50,268 nt of DNA from Zychaea mexicana (GCF_025766255.1 NW_026516869.1:1-50268), one strand, 5' to 3'. Numbered from the stretch's first letter, positions 1 to 11,575 are shown. Notes: generated by a model from the sequence alone, not told the origin. Made by a program: numbers and translations.

Positions 1-373
1 AATAATATATATATTAGACCATGAATATAAAAACCAATAGCATGCTTTGTCCATTTACTATATGTGTAATATAAAGAACGAAAATATGCAATGCGTAATC
101 CTTCTTTTTACGAACCTACTACAGAAGGCACCTGGTCCATATGCAATGTATGGTAAGACCGTTATAGACATCTACATGCATGATGTAATCAAATCATAAG
201 CTTGGGGGACTATATGCATATAAAAATATCAAGGTGTAAAAAAACCTTAATATTTACTCGAAAAGCTGAATATCAAGGTGTTTGAAAACATCTTGATATT
301 TTATAATAAAGCTGTATATCAAGATAATATCAAGCTTTTTTCTACCCCTTGATATTCCCCTGCAAGCCCAGTG
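1..373 (+). mobile_element. Right end of a CACTA-like element P (copy P0, cut by window edge)
   Basis: This stretch matches the right ends of the two complete P copies (ending at 11575 and 34308) almost base for base. It holds the same array of short inverted AATATCAAGG / CCTTGATATT motifs (about 228-350) and ends with CCCAGTG at 373. The flank after 373 (TAGGATGTCC) differs from the flank of the other copies, so this is an independent insertion or a rearranged copy. The left end lies outside the window, so its target duplication cannot be checked. Confidence 0.75.
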
Positions 374-516
374 TAGGATGTCCACAATATTTAATAATGG
401 CACAAAATTTCGTTATAACTATATTAAATCATATTTACAATCAACAAAGCGTATACAGAAGTAATGCACCAGAGAAGATATATAAGAAGGGATGATTGTT
501 GGTAGAATTAAGAAGT

Positions 517-600
517 GCTGTTTGTGACGCGTTTCAAGTTGGCATATATAGTGTCGCCTTTCTTGACAAGTACATCACCGCTGTGCTCCTTGATCAGTAA
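517..600 (+). pseudogene. Fragment of a multicopy host gene family (family X)
   Basis: A short open stretch reads GVYS-like residues around 'FLDKYITAVLLDQ' and then stops. The nucleotide segment from about 541 to 590 has a clear relative on the opposite strand at about 8200-8262 ('FIDKHITAV'), so both are remnants of one repeated gene family. I do not recognise the parent protein and neither fragment has a complete gene around it. Confidence 0.35.
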
Positions 601-951
601 TTGAGTGAGCTCATCTTGCTCCTCAAGCAATTCCTAAGAAGACAGAATTTCAGTCTATCACATTCATTAACTTACTTCTGAAATAGCAGATGCATTTTTT
701 ACCTTCAATTTGAAAAGAAGTTCAAACACACGCTTTCATGTGTAACGACTTTGGTAGTTGCACAGGACGTCAGCAGATCGTAATTCAATAAAAGACCATT
801 TGCCTGAAGGTAGTAGGCTAGTTGACAGTAACGTGATTTTATCACCGACGCATTGTACAGAGAGTATGGGGGACATCCAACTCCAATTAGATATTAGATA
901 ATACTATTGGCTGTAAGAAATCTATTGGCTATAAAAATCCAAATTATACAA

Positions 952-959
952 AAAATTGA
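952..959 (+). promoter_or_regulatory. AAAATTGA box, outer copy on left side of element A
   Basis: The sequence AAAAAATTGAATTTTG is followed about 12 bp later by TATATATAAAAATAA, the same pairing of box and TATA-like stretch seen before the other genes. No intact ORF starts directly after it; the second box at 1173 is nearer the gene. Confidence 0.4.
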
Positions 960-1172
960 ATTTTGTGTATATATAAAAATAATTGGTAAGAAAGGAATGC
1001 CAGGTATGAATTCACATTATGTTATATACCAGTTGAAGAAAATGCTGTAAATAGTACTGAATTTATAGCAAGATAATGAATATAGGTTTCGAGAGCATTT
1101 AATAGAAATGTTATCAGAAAACTATTAATTTATACTAAGAAATAAATTTCAAACTCAATTACTTTTTTGACA

Positions 1173-1180
1173 AAAATTGA
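1173..1180 (+). promoter_or_regulatory. AAAATTGA box upstream of element A Cys/His gene
   Basis: CAAAAATTGAATTTTTG lies about 45 bp before the position homologous to the start codon of the Cys/His gene. It matches the shared box found in front of all relatives. Confidence 0.5.
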
Positions 1181-1224
1181 ATTTTTGTATTTGAAAAAAG
1201 AAATTGTTTCAAAGATTCAATAAA

Positions 1225-1704
1225 AATGTTGCATTAAATGAATTCCTCCCAATCAACCATATCCAATTACGTAATGATCTTAACAAAGAATTAGATGTAT
1301 TCATGGAAAATGAATTGGATTCTTACATTAATAAAAATATTGTAGAAAAATTAAAAATGAAATTACAAAATAAAATAAAGTCATTGTTTTCAACAGACTA
1401 CTTTTTATACTTGAGCATGAATAATGATTTTTGTACCCATAAATTTAAAAAAGGAAAACGTGATGGTTAGTTTTGTGGTAGAAAAATCAGAACAAATTTA
1501 CCTGATAGTAAAAAGGATTACCTTTGCTGTCAACATAGTAAGCTTCATATTCCTAAAAATAAAAAATTTGTTGTTTATAAATCTAATAACACTGAAGATG
1601 AGAAAATTGAAAAAAAAGAAAACAAGAAAGAGAAAAAAACTAAACCTATTAAAGCTATTATAGGAAACCCATTTTATTTATGTTTCAATTCAATCATTCC
1701 TTAA
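1225..1704 (+). pseudogene. Cys/His (zinc-binding-like) protein gene of element A, broken
   Basis: The frame aligns with the element C relative at 19043-19574. The core is C-T-H, then KKGKRDG, then FCGRKI, then DYLC and HSKLH, giving a C/H/C/C/H spacing like a small zinc-binding domain; basic Lys-rich tails follow. The likely start is damaged: the relative begins ATG-GTT, here it is ATG-TT, so one base is missing right after the ATG (near 1228). A TAG at 1468-1470 interrupts the core at a position that is His in element C. Cys/His modules of this general kind (Lys/Gly-rich loop between the ligands) are frequent in giant-virus proteins; that comparison is from memory. The function is unknown; DNA binding as the transposase partner is an inference. 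Confidence 0.55.
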
Positions 1705-1764
1705 ATATAATCAATATTTATAAATAATATGGTATCAATGATATATTACCCAGAGTATGCAATT

Positions 1765-3284
1765 TTATAATATACCAAGATTATGCTTATTGATATATTC
1801 CTTCAATAAATCCTTTTGATAGAACTTATCAATTGATAACCAACTGTTATCATCAGTACTATATCCAACCCATTTTACTTCAAAAAAATATGTACCATTT
1901 TCAGTTTTATGCCTAATAATCTCTTCTATTTTATATGATGCCATTGCTCGTTGTTTCCCTTTATTTCGCTTTATTTTTTTACTACGCTCATTAAATCTTG
2001 GAACATCATCATTATTACTATTACTCTGATTTGAATTATTATCAGATTCATTATCAACAATCATTTCTTCATTTGATATAGCCATATCAAGCAGGTCATT
2101 TTGCAATCTGATCATTTTATCTAGTTTATCTTTATTTTGTCTATCATTGCTGACCACTATATCAATTAGTTTATGCTCTACTGGAAAATTAAAATCATTA
2201 CTGTGCCATAGTTTATAGTGTGGTAAAATAGGAATATTGAACATTTCTACAATTTTGTTATATTTTTTAATAAACAAGCTACACAAAATTGCAGATTATA
2301 GTATTTTATGTTATCCATTTTAACAACTGACTTGTTATTATTGAATCGGCAGAATGTATTCCCAATTTCTGAAAATTGATTCTCAACTTTTGTCCTAAAA
2401 CTTCCAAATGTCTTATTAAAATGATCCTCAGTAATCGTTAAGGGCTCATTTACATTTTTACGTATAGGGTATACAAAATTATCATGGCTAAAGTTATATC
2501 CTTTTTCATTAGCAAGCTCTGTAAATTGCGTGATAAATAAAGTATATCCACCATCAACTGCCATTATGTCATTCTCATGTATATATTTAAATAATTTCAT
2601 GTTTAAAAACATGCTACCATCTGAGCTATCAGAACAAAAGTCACTTTTAGAAGTATAAATAATCATATCATTCATATCACTAACAAACTGGGTACGTATT
2701 CTATTCTTCTTAAATTTATAAGAATACATTCTTTGAAAGTGGTCAATTTCAGTATCTACATAGTTAATTCTTGAATCATGGCCATCCAATACAAGTGTTA
2801 CATGTTTAAATAAGTCGGGATTATGCTTTCTAGCAGATAGAATACGTAATTTGATAGATGAAAACATTTTATTCATTGAATCATTTACTATTTTGTTGAT
2901 TCGTTTATAGTTGTCCTCATCTATCCAAAACTTTTTATAAAATGTATGAAATGTGCTATGTGGTAAGTATTTTTCAAATTTTTCACTACATACTCCAGAG
3001 ACTAAATGATATAATAAAAACAATCCTTTTTCAATTTCAAAGTAAGGTCCGGGATATTCCTTATTTGTATATAAAACTACTAGAAAATAAAATACAGCAA
3101 CATAACCTAATTTACATAACAATTCATCCTTAATTTTTTCTATGAATTTAATATGTCTCAAATCAGTTCTATGTTTATATTTATTATGTACAGTAGGCCA
3201 ATTCCAATCTAGGAATTGCCAATAATTTGCAATAATTGAGTTTACTTCATTTGTAATCAGTAGTGTATAGTTTGTTGTATCCAT
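1765..3284 (-). pseudogene. DDE transposase with C-terminal chromodomain, element A
   Basis: This is a PIF/Harbinger-like (DDE_Tnp_4-type) transposase. Reading from 3284, the first catalytic Asp lies in LVLDGHDSR, the second in AVDGGYTLF, and the Glu in KVENQFSEIG, with a downstream RFNNNKS stretch, as in the copies B-D. The frame breaks near 2250-2290 and continues in another frame to 1765. The second part has an acidic linker, a Lys/Arg patch and a chromodomain (SYKIEEII, FEVKWVGY, NSWLSIDKF) with the aromatic residues expected of a methyl-lysine cage. Only this one frameshift was found, and the catalytic residues are kept. The transposase would cut and integrate the element; the chromodomain may steer it to H3-methylated chromatin, which is an inference from other chromodomain-bearing integrases. 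Confidence 0.75.
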
Positions 3285-3314
3285 TGGGTCGTTCTTTATT
3301 TATATTATGGATTT

Positions 3315-3322
3315 TCAATTTT
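3315..3322 (-). promoter_or_regulatory. AAAATTGA box upstream of element A transposase
   Basis: On the minus strand ATAAAAATTGAAAATCC is followed by AATATAAATAAAG and then the ATG at 3284, about 30 bp downstream. It lacks the T-run on the 3' side that most other copies have. Confidence 0.5.
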
Positions 3323-3446
3323 TATAATCATTGAATACATGATTTTGGTCACATGATGTCATAAAATTGATAAAATATCAAAATGGATGATATAATTTAA
3401 TATGGCAGCAAGCAATTTATTAGATTTATCAAAAACTATTGTAAAT

Positions 3447-4094
3447 TTATAGCCAATTTGGTACTGCACATCCCACTATGCGTATTTTGTTGAATGTGTT
3501 CCATGATGCTGACTGCTGCTTCTTCATCTCGACTTTCAAGCAATGGTGGGAGCATTCCATTAGCTTTAATGTATCTTCTTTGGTGTGAGTACCATCGATC
3601 TCCCTAATATCATACATGACACATATATCAGCATGTAAATAAACCCGCGTTTTTTCACTATGCCTCAATCTTTCAAATTAGCTTATTAGCGAACTTAAAT
3701 GTTTGTACTATATACCCTGAGCACTCTGCAAGAATTCTTTCTAGTTTAGTAGAATTGAACCCAATTCCATCCATAACATTTTTTTGTGAATTGGATCCAA
3801 TATCACACCTATTCATGGAATCCAGAAATACCGTTAGAACAATCAGCTTTTACTTCAACCCATACCAAAAGGTATTGCTTACCATAAAAACCCAACGAGG
3901 TTTGTCCATGTACCGAAGTACTTGAATATCGGGAGCACATGCTCCACGAAAGGCGTTCGCTCATTGGTTCTTGTTGTGAAAACCAGCTTAAGACAATTAG
4001 TATAATAATCGTTCAATATAGAATGTATCATGGCGATGTCTTTCTTTCCCTGTTCTGTGAGGTCATTGATAGTTGTTGCAGTATTGGTTTCCAA
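3447..4094 (-). pseudogene. Decayed member of a multicopy fungal gene family
   Basis: Two open stretches on the minus strand (3879-4094, then 3447-3668) appear to be pieces of one gene. The upstream piece contains NERTPFVEHVLPIFKYFG and the downstream piece contains THTKEDTLKLMECSHHCL. I associate this order of motifs (an 'ERT..v..i.PIF..fg' start and a 'KDDTiKLLe.s..CL' end) with a large family of uncharacterised Mucorales proteins; this is from memory, not a search. Stops and a frame change in the middle show it is broken. Its biochemical role is unknown. Confidence 0.45.
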
Positions 4095-4408
4095 GTATTC
4101 ACCGAATGCTGCCTAGGAGCAGTTGAGCGCATTTGTTAGATACTCTTTTGCGGCGGAATGCTTTGTTAGATATTTTAATTCTTGCTGGCTGTCAATGTTT
4201 TCTTAGAATTCTTTTTCTATAAGAGCTGGAACCAGCACAGATGGATCATCACTTCTTAGGGCGATGATAAAGTGCCTGTTAATTTTTGAGCAGTGGCGAT
4301 ATACTAATAGTTTTAGTTTTTTTTATTTTTATTTTTATGGATAGTAAGGATTTTATAGTTTGTAAGATTATTTTCTAAAATTAAAACTATTTTATTTTAT
4401 CATAAAAA

Positions 4409-4416
4409 CAAATTGA
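4409..4416 (+). promoter_or_regulatory. AAAATTGA-like box (CAAATTGA) upstream of element B transposase
   Basis: One mismatch from AAAATTGA, followed by the T-run, then TAATATAAAAATAA, then the ATG at 4444, only 28 bp from the box. Confidence 0.5.
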
Positions 4417-4443
4417 ATTTTTTTTAATATAAAAATAATAACA

Positions 4444-6025
4444 ATGGATATTAATAAATTGATTACCGCTGAAGTAAATTCTATACTTATAATGCATTGG
4501 GCTTTTTTAAATTATAATTGGCCCATCATTAATAATAAGTATAAACATAGAACAGAAATAAAATATATCAAGTACATTGATATTATTAAAAAAAATTACT
4601 AGAAAAATTAGGATATATTGCAGTCTTTTTCTTTTTGGTTGTATTATATACTAATAAAGAATATCCTGCTCCTTATTTTGAAGTAGAAAAAGGTTTATTT
4701 TTATTATACCATTTAGTATCTGGTATTTCAGGAAAAGATGATATTGATAAATTTATTCCTCAAAGTTCCTTTTTTAATTTTTATAAAAAAGTTTGGATAG
4801 ATGAAGAAAATTATAAAAGAATAAATAAAATAGTAAATGATGCATTGGATAACATGTTTTCAAATATAAAATTAAGAATTTTATCCACCCATAAATATAA
4901 TCCAGAATTGTTTAAACACATAACATTGATTATCGACAGTCATGATCCTAGAATAAATTATAGCGACACAGAAATTAAACGTAGCAGATTATATAGTTAT
5001 AAATTTAAGAAAAATGGATTAAGAACTCAATTTGTTAGTGATATAAATGATATGATTATTTATACTTCTAAAAGTGATTATTGTTCAGATAGCTCTGATA
5101 GTAGTATGTTCTTGAATATGAAATTATATAGAAAACTTAATAATAAAGATACTATTGCAGTTGATGGTGGTTACACTTTATTTTTAAAATATTTTGTAGA
5201 TTTATCAGTAACTAAAGGTTATAATTTTACTGATGATAATTTTGTGAATCCTATTAGAAAAAATCCTGGTGAAAACTTATCAATTACAGAAGACTATTTT
5301 AACAAAACATTTGGAAGTTTCAGAAGTAAAATTGAAAACCAATTTTCAGCAATAGGTAATAAATTTCATAGATTTAATAATAACAAATCAGTTGTGAAAA
5401 TGGATAATGTAAAGTTTTATAATTTACAATTTAAGGTTGCTTGTTTATTAAAAATATACATAAATTTTGTGAGTTATATAATGTACCAACTATGCCACAT
5501 CATAAGTTATGGGAAACTGAGAACTTTGATTTTCCTATTGAAAGAAAATTAATAGATATTGTTGTTAGTAATGAAAAGTAAAATATAAATAAATTAAATA
5601 AAATGCTTGAATTACAAAGTAGTTTCTTAACTATGGATATATCGGATACTCCTATAATAGATAATGATTATTCAGGTGATGAAATTAATAGTGATGCTAG
5701 TAATTCGAGTGATGATTATAAAAAAAGTAAAGAATTATCAAAGAAAAGAAAAATTAAAGGTAAAGGAAAACAAAGAGGATACAAATCTTATGAAATTGAA
5801 GCAATTGTTACTCATAAAATAGAAAATGAAGTATATCACTTTTTAGTTAAATGGAAAGATTATTCAGAAAGTGAAAATACTTGGTTAACTATTGATAACT
5901 TTAATGAAAAGGCAATGCTAAAAGAATACATTGAAAATAATAATCTTAGTTTACTTCAAATTAATTTCTCTAATATAACTTTATTACCATCTTTAAAGAT
6001 ACTATACTCTACCTTATATATTTAA
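4444..6025 (+). pseudogene. DDE transposase with C-terminal chromodomain, element B
   Basis: It starts at the ATG at 4444, just after the promoter-like box. The catalytic pattern is complete in the 4635-5552 frame: LIIDSHDPR, AVDGGYTLF and KIENQFSAIG. The Gly of the usual 'DGHD' is Ser here. Lesions are a frameshift near 4595 in an A-run, a second near 5455, and TAA at 5579-5581 where the relatives have Gln. The chromodomain (SYEIEAIV, FLVKWKDY, NTWLTIDNF) lies at about 5785-5940. The C-terminus is longer than in the relatives, because a CAA occurs where copy D has its TAA stop. Confidence 0.72.
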
Positions 6026-6082
6026 AGAGGATAAACTCCTTTATTTTTTTAGTTTTATAATGAATAAAGTCAGCTGCTATTA

Positions 6083-6531
6083 TTATTGCATTATCTTGTT
6101 TATAATATCTACAAAGTTAATTATTCCACCATTGCAAACATAAATTTTTTTCATTTTTCTTTTTTCAACTTTTTTTATATCTTTTTTATGCCCATATTTG
6201 CTTATAATAACACAGGGTAATTCTGGTTTTTTAATTTTTTTGATCTTTTTATTTCTTTTTTTTATTATATGCTTTTTACTATATTTACAGCAAAGATAAT
6301 CAGGCTTTTGAACCTTCTAAATTAGTATTGATTTTTTTGTGACACATATATCCTTTTTTCTCTCCACGTTTATGTACATATATATATACATTATTACTAC
6401 TATTCAAATACCAAAAGTGATTACTTTCAACATCTTACATTTTTTCTTTTATTTTTTTTCCATCATTTTTTTTTATTTTCTTTAGTTAGGTTATCTGTAC
6501 CTATAAGTATCTCAGAATTTAATAAGACCAT
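6083..6531 (-). pseudogene. Cys/His protein gene of element B, heavily decayed
   Basis: The minus strand is homologous to the element C gene at 19043-19574, from an ATG at 6529-6531 (MVLLNSE) to a stop at 6083-6085. Recognisable parts are VHKRGEKKGYMCHKKINTNL and a downstream Lys-rich part. The first Cys of the C/H/C/C/H core reads Tyr here (a G-to-A change), and A-run indels break the frame in several places, so no long ORF remains. Confidence 0.5.
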
Positions 6532-6583
6532 TTTAGTTTTTACTTATAGATTGGATAGTTATTATTTTTATATTAAGAAAAAT

Positions 6584-6591
6584 TCAATTTT
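6584..6591 (-). promoter_or_regulatory. AAAATTGA box upstream of element B Cys/His gene
   Basis: On the minus strand AAAAAAAATTGAATTTTTC is followed by TTAATATAAAAATAATAAC. The ATG of the Cys/His gene is about 53 bp further on. Confidence 0.5.
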
Positions 6592-6639
6592 TTTTATATG
6601 TAAAGATTAATTATATGCACGATTTGAAACTCCGAAATA

Positions 6640-7220
6640 CTTAAAACTTTATAAATTTTAAAAAAAATTATAGGTTATAAAAATTTTATTGCTACAGATA
6701 TACCCGCTATCTCATTTTTTTCATTATCACTATTAAATATTGAGCGGTCACTATTGTTGACTCTCGGGCTGCTGTTGTGATCTTGTAGATTCATGCTTCC
6801 AGGTAAGAACGTGTAGGAGTGTTTTCCTCGCTTAACATTGGCCAACTCAATCTGTTCATCTACTATATGTATATAAATTTAAATGTAATCATAAGTTTTG
6901 AATTTCTGATTTTATCGATTCAATTATGTACTCACCACTTACTTCGATATCCAATCTTCGTTTATCCTAAACATATTGTCTGTGGTATTTGTGAATAGCC
7001 AATGCCTTTACTTACTCCCAAAGCAAACACGTTTTTGGTGATATTCGAGCAAGAGTTATATGTGTCATTGTTATCGCCTGTAACATTTATTACGGTGGAC
7101 GGACCTGCTGAGGAAGGTGATGCCGCTCTTGACTTTCCAACATACTTCTCAAAAAACTATAGAGATAAAGGAATCGCGTTAGGTATTGTTTTTGTCTAGA
7201 GCAATTCTTTATATATAGTG
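6640..7220. other. Intergenic, no gene recognised
   Basis: After element B the base composition shifts to that of the host-like sequence. Short open stretches exist but none has motifs, splice structure or a relative elsewhere in the window. Confidence 0.4.
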
Positions 7221-7222
7221 GT

Positions 7223-7707
7223 TCATGCAGACCTTGAGATCCTCCAAGATTTCGCGTATCTTGCCCTTCGCTCCTCTTTTCGACTTAAATCGTCATCATT
7301 CAAATCCTTTTTTATCACACCACAAATGTCAACGCTGCCACCGAGGTCTTGTTCATATACGGAATATGCTTTACGAAACAACCAGTCTTTGACTGGTATT
7401 CGGGCAAAATAGTGTTTGTAGTTTTGGCTGTTGGTGTCCATGATAACAAGTGTGAAGGTGAAGAAGGTGACTGTTTTGACCAGCTGACTGTTTTGACAAT
7501 TTGCTTATTCTCTAGATCCTTTAGCAAACCTAAATTATCTTCAACACCACGCTTACAATCGATCGAGCTGCTATGGTCAACCAGTGCACAGTTTGCCCTG
7601 TGGCTATCCTTGCTGAACTGACGTGGAATTCGTTTATGTCGCTTGCACTCACCCGTCATTATATGGCACGTGTGTGATTGTAGTAGTTCTCTACTTCCAT
7701 GCTTCAT
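7223..7707 (-). pseudogene. Degenerate host-type coding fragment
   Basis: Two overlapping minus-strand frames (7315-7707 and 7223-7441) join into one plausible coding stretch with one frame change near 7440. The upstream part contains NCALVDHSSSIDCKRGVEDN and LLKDLEN; the downstream part contains ARIPVKDWLFRKAYSVYEQD and a Lys/Arg-rich end. A segment of it (about 7546-7600) is duplicated imperfectly at about 7926-7980. I do not recognise the protein. Confidence 0.35.
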
Positions 7708-7980
7708 TGACCCGGTTCACGTCACTTGGCTTGCTGGCGACCTCCTGCAGGCCATCGTTGGGTTTGGTATAAACATGCTTACTCTGCATTGGATCTCGCC
7801 TGGTCAATGTTTACAAGGTAGTGTATAACATTCTGTTTTACTCTGCTATCGGTCAATGAGAATCTATTTCATATCAATGACGCATTTTCGTATCCATATA
7901 TTAGACTCGGTTCCCGTTCAACACAATGCTTACAAATCGATCGGGCCGCTATGGTCAACCAGTCCATGATTTGCTCCTCG
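7546..7980 (+). repeat. Imperfect direct repeat pair, about 50 bp, 380 bp apart
   Basis: The segment near 7548-7600 (CGATCGAGCTGCTATGGTCA and onward) recurs near 7926-7978 as CGATCGGGCCGCTATGGTCA with the same flanking words (GCTTACAA before, TTTGC after). This suggests a partial duplication of the broken gene at 7223-7707. Confidence 0.5.
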
Positions 7981-8179
7981 GTAAGGTATAATTAACTTTA
8001 GATATTTCAACGTTACATACTGTATGTGGTTGGTTTATTCAAAGTGTGTACAAGCTATTAAAACTTTTAAATTTTTCCCTCTAAAAAAGCTAGGATGATG
8101 ATGTCATCTTTGGTATTAGTACGGTGGTACTATCGAGGGCAAGGTTATCAACAAATCGAGATAGGATGACTTAAACCAG

Positions 8180-8262
8180 GTCAAGTGCTGGAGGAACACT
8201 GCAGTGATGTGCTTGTCAATAAAGACGACACGATATATGCCAATTCAGAACTTGGACCGTTC
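8180..8262 (-). pseudogene. Second fragment of family X
   Basis: On the minus strand the segment GGCATATATCGTGTCGTCTT and what follows matches 541-590 on the plus strand with a few changes (FIDKHITAV versus FLDKYITAV). It is a short relic without a complete gene around it. Confidence 0.35.
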
Positions 8263-8264
8263 CT

Positions 8265-9308
8265 TTGTTCAGACCATACATAGTGCGAATGTCATCCTTT
8301 ACTGTATATTAAAATACTAGCTATCTCGCATGTAATTTAAATTGAAAGCATTACTACTCTATCTACCATCGTCATTATAATATTGACATCTTTATTAAAT
8401 TTTGGAAAACTTGAATATGATTGGCATGATCTTTTACTTGTCTGCAAATACGACCATCATTTCTTGAGCCTCAGTACATATGTGAAGATGTTACCAAGTC
8501 TCGCGGATCAACATCCTTGTTGAATCACGCATCTATGGCATAGCGAATGCCTGAAATAACCGTTTGTTCATCCTGAAAGACAAAATCACCAGGTATCCTC
8601 AGATCCGTTAGTTGTCAGGCATGGCACCATACGATGACATACGAGTACCGTCCTTTATTCTTTTTTTTTGCACCATCGACTATGATACTTGGAAATTTTA
8701 TGATATGATAGCGGTACTCATTACATGATATTTGACATAATAGTGCTACTGATACTATTTTAGTGGTTATGTACATGAGTATTAAAGAGAGAAAATAACA
8801 GCTTACCACCGTGAAAGTGCTAGATTATATGGTAGCTGATATATGTATTTCTACCGCTAAAAACATTAAATTATATAATGTGCATACGCTTTTATATGGT
8901 ACTGCTGTAGTTTAAAACTCATGTAATTTATTAGAAGAATAATGACGGTGCGCTTTTCATTACATCCTTGTTGCTTCCTTGCGGTGCTTATAAATGAAAG
9001 AGTAAATACAATACTGTATGGGGAGGAGCGGAGTAAGTTTGGACGACTGAGTGCACTATGTGTGATGGTTGACAGTAGAGCCTCTTCTAGTCAATACAGA
9101 CAGTATTGCTCTACAATAAATCTAGAACAATTGAACAAGTCCACATGAGCAGGTGCCTACGTTGTTCAGAGTGCTTTAGGTGCCCGTCTTGTTGATGAGG
9201 ATCGACGGGCTACCGTGGACAGATACCCCGCCAACCTTCTTGGTAGACATGATATACAGTGCCCTAGCAATTTTGTCCCTTTGTGCCCGACTTCGCGTCG
9301 ATGACTAG
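8265..9308. other. Intergenic, no gene recognised
   Basis: No recognisable gene. Positions 9285-9308 directly adjoin the left end of element P copy 1 but do not match the sequence that flanks P copy 2 on its left, so a rearrangement breakpoint probably lies at 9308/9309. Confidence 0.35.
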
Positions 9309-11575
9309 CACCGCGCGAAAAGTCCAATATCAAGGGCTTTTAAAAGACCTTGATATTTGTATATAAAGAGGCAAGGTGGGCCTCCACAGAAGGTGGGGGT
9401 TTTTGGAGATTGGATGCGGTAGTTATGCATGAAGTATTCTGTTTGTGTATGTAAATTTACTATATTGGTACAAAAAGTTCCCAGTATATGCAATAGCTGC
9501 AAGAACAGAACCTCATGTTAGTTACTCAACTACTACATCGATGAAGCACTCCGAGTGTATGCTTTGGCTACAAGAGAAGTCTTTTATGAGTTTTCTTTCA
9601 CATACACCAGTATGCACCATTCGATTATCTAAAAAATGACAGGTCTCGCACTACCACTGTTCTGCATCATCTTCATAATCCCCTACAAACCCTTGCATCA
9701 AAAGATCATATGTACTTTCTATAGTGCTGTCTTACAAACATATACAGAGTAGCCAAAAATGCCGCTCTTGTATACATAATTGATATCATGCTGAAACCAA
9801 TTGGATCTAAAAAGGATGTATGATGCATTTTATATATACAAACATTCTCATCGCGTATTACAAGGCAGCACATGTTTTACGATGCTGATTGAATGTGTTT
9901 ATCTTTCATACTGTTGTAATTGACGATTGCAATCAAGATGAGGTTCATAAAAGTAAAAGTATGGTAATAAAGTTGCACAATATAGAATGCGTTGAGGGAG
10001 TAATCAATGGTCTCAGTTGATCCTCTTTTCTATATATACTTAGACTGCTTCCATGCATTATTTCTTACACTTCCTTTTTTTCTGCATGGCCTGTTACTTT
10101 TCACTATGGTCATGGCTTTTGCACAGGCCACTACTTTCTACAACGCTTTAATATTCAGTACTAAGGGAACGCCAAGTGGATACAGCTTCGTCATGCCTTC
10201 ATAACCTCAGGTGTAAGGTGGTAGGTAAAGTTGGTGTACAGAAAGATGGATGAAGTATCAGTCGGTGGAATTGAGTGCTACTTGCATAATCTGTTACAAA
10301 TGTTTGTATCGGATTTTGTGAGTATGCATGTGATGAGTACTTTTGAAAGTTTTTTTTCTTTGGTTCACTGAAATCCCTTTCTCTTCCTCCTCCTTCTTCG
10401 ATTTTAATTTACGGTCCTGTTGGAAGGTGATCCTCTTAGCTCTTATCCTTTCCTTACATTTCCTACGACCTATATTGTTAATACTAGTGCACGCCTTCAC
10501 TATACCATTTCCTACAACAAAGTTCGTACTTTATGCCTTTTGAAGCTGCCGTCGCTGCCAAATTTTATATACTAGCTAGAAGAGTGTAAGTTTCTCTTTT
10601 TTTTTATTATAACTATATATACCATTCATCCAGAACCCTGATTAAATACAATGTACCATTCCTCTCACCGTGCCGTATGTACACTACGAATCTATTCATG
10701 CTTTGCTAATGTTTCCTAACGTGATGAAATGGAGTGCTACTATTATGGTTGACTCATATAGACGGTGAGGATCAAGGCCACATAGGTATGTATATCTTTG
10801 TTAGTACTTTTTTCTTATGACATATAACGAGCTTCGTTATCTCCGCACTATTGGTATATATCAAACTTCTCCTTTCGCGGCCGGTCTTAACTCCTTCATC
10901 CTGTGAATAATGCATTCTGGATTCTTCACTAACAATCTTCAATGTATCTTTTAGGTATGTCATCTTCAAAATCGTCTATAAACATCTCCTTCTGCGCTGT
11001 TTTTGTTTTCACTTATAAATTGACTCAACATGCATCTTTCCATAGTAGGATCGCTGTCCTTTGCACTAGCTCTTTTCAACTACAGCCTTCCTTTTAAAAT
11101 CATCACATAACGTAGACTTACATTTGATGACGTTCTTTAATGTTCTATAAAGCATAATCTTGTACTCGATTTTTTATACAAATATAATAATAAAGACGGT
11201 TGTGAACACCCATAATTAGACCGTGAATATAAAAACCAATAGCATGCTTTGTCCGTTTACTATATGTGTAATATAAAGAACGAAAATATGCAATGTGTAT
11301 TCCTTCTTTTTACGAACCTACTACAGAAGGCACCTGGTCCATATGCAATGTATGGTAAGACCGTTATAGATATCTACATGCATGATGTAATCAAATCATA
11401 AGCTTGGGGGACTATATGCACATAAAAATATCAAGGTGTAAAAAAACCTTGATATTTACTCGAAAAGCTGAATATCAAGGTATTTGAAAACATCTTGATA
11501 TTTTATAATAAAGCTGTATATCAAGATAATATCAAGCTTTTTTCTACCCCTTGATATTCCCCTGCAAGCCCAGTG
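9309..11575 (+). mobile_element. CACTA-like non-autonomous element P, copy 1 (2.27 kb)
   Basis: It is nearly identical to 32021-34308. The left end reads CACCGCGCGAAAAG and the complement of the right end reads CACTGGGCTTGCAG; both ends then run into AATATCAAGGG about 18 bp in. So the termini are imperfect inverted repeats starting CACYG, as in CACTA/EnSpm elements. Several AATATCAAGG motifs in both orientations form hairpins near the right end (11424-11562). No ORF longer than about 70 codons is conserved, so it cannot code for a transposase. The right flank is AGGAGGGACGCG as in copy 2, but the left flank differs, so no target duplication is visible here. Confidence 0.7.

Larger units (their letters stand above)
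900..3330. mobile_element. Element A: DDE-chromodomain transposase plus Cys/His protein, decayed
   Basis: An AT-rich block carries a left gene on the plus strand (Cys/His protein, about 1225-1704) and a right gene on the minus strand (transposase, 1765-3284) that converge near 1705-1764. AAAATTGA boxes face inward at both sides (952-959 and 1173-1180 on the left, 3315-3322 on the right). Elements B and C have the same two-gene layout. The exact ends and target duplication were not found, so the boundaries are approximate. Confidence 0.6.
4390..6600. mobile_element. Element B: DDE-chromodomain transposase plus Cys/His protein, decayed
   Basis: The layout matches element A in mirror image: transposase on the plus strand and Cys/His gene on the minus strand, converging near 6030-6080. 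The two ends carry the same box and spacer in inverted orientation (GAATTTTTTTTAATATAAAAATAATAAC on one side, nearly the same on the other). Beyond the right box is TATGCACGATTTGAAACTCCGA, which element C also has, so the element extends past about 6640. No target duplication was identified. Confidence 0.6.

Noticed and set aside
228..373. Repeated AATATCAAGG hairpins as a CRISPR-like array
   Set aside because: The motifs alternate in orientation, have no regular spacing or spacers, and are explained as sub-terminal repeats of element P.
5930..6025. Element B has CAA where element D ends with TAA, as if D's stop were a sense codon
   Set aside because: The alignment past the chromodomain is short (AAATTAATTTC shared), elements A and C end nearby at other stops, and B's extra tail has no conserved content. 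Loss of a stop in B is sufficient.
10007..10543. Small ORFs inside element P (both strands)
   Set aside because: They overlap on both strands, differ in length between copies through indels and contain no domain; P is best seen as non-coding.
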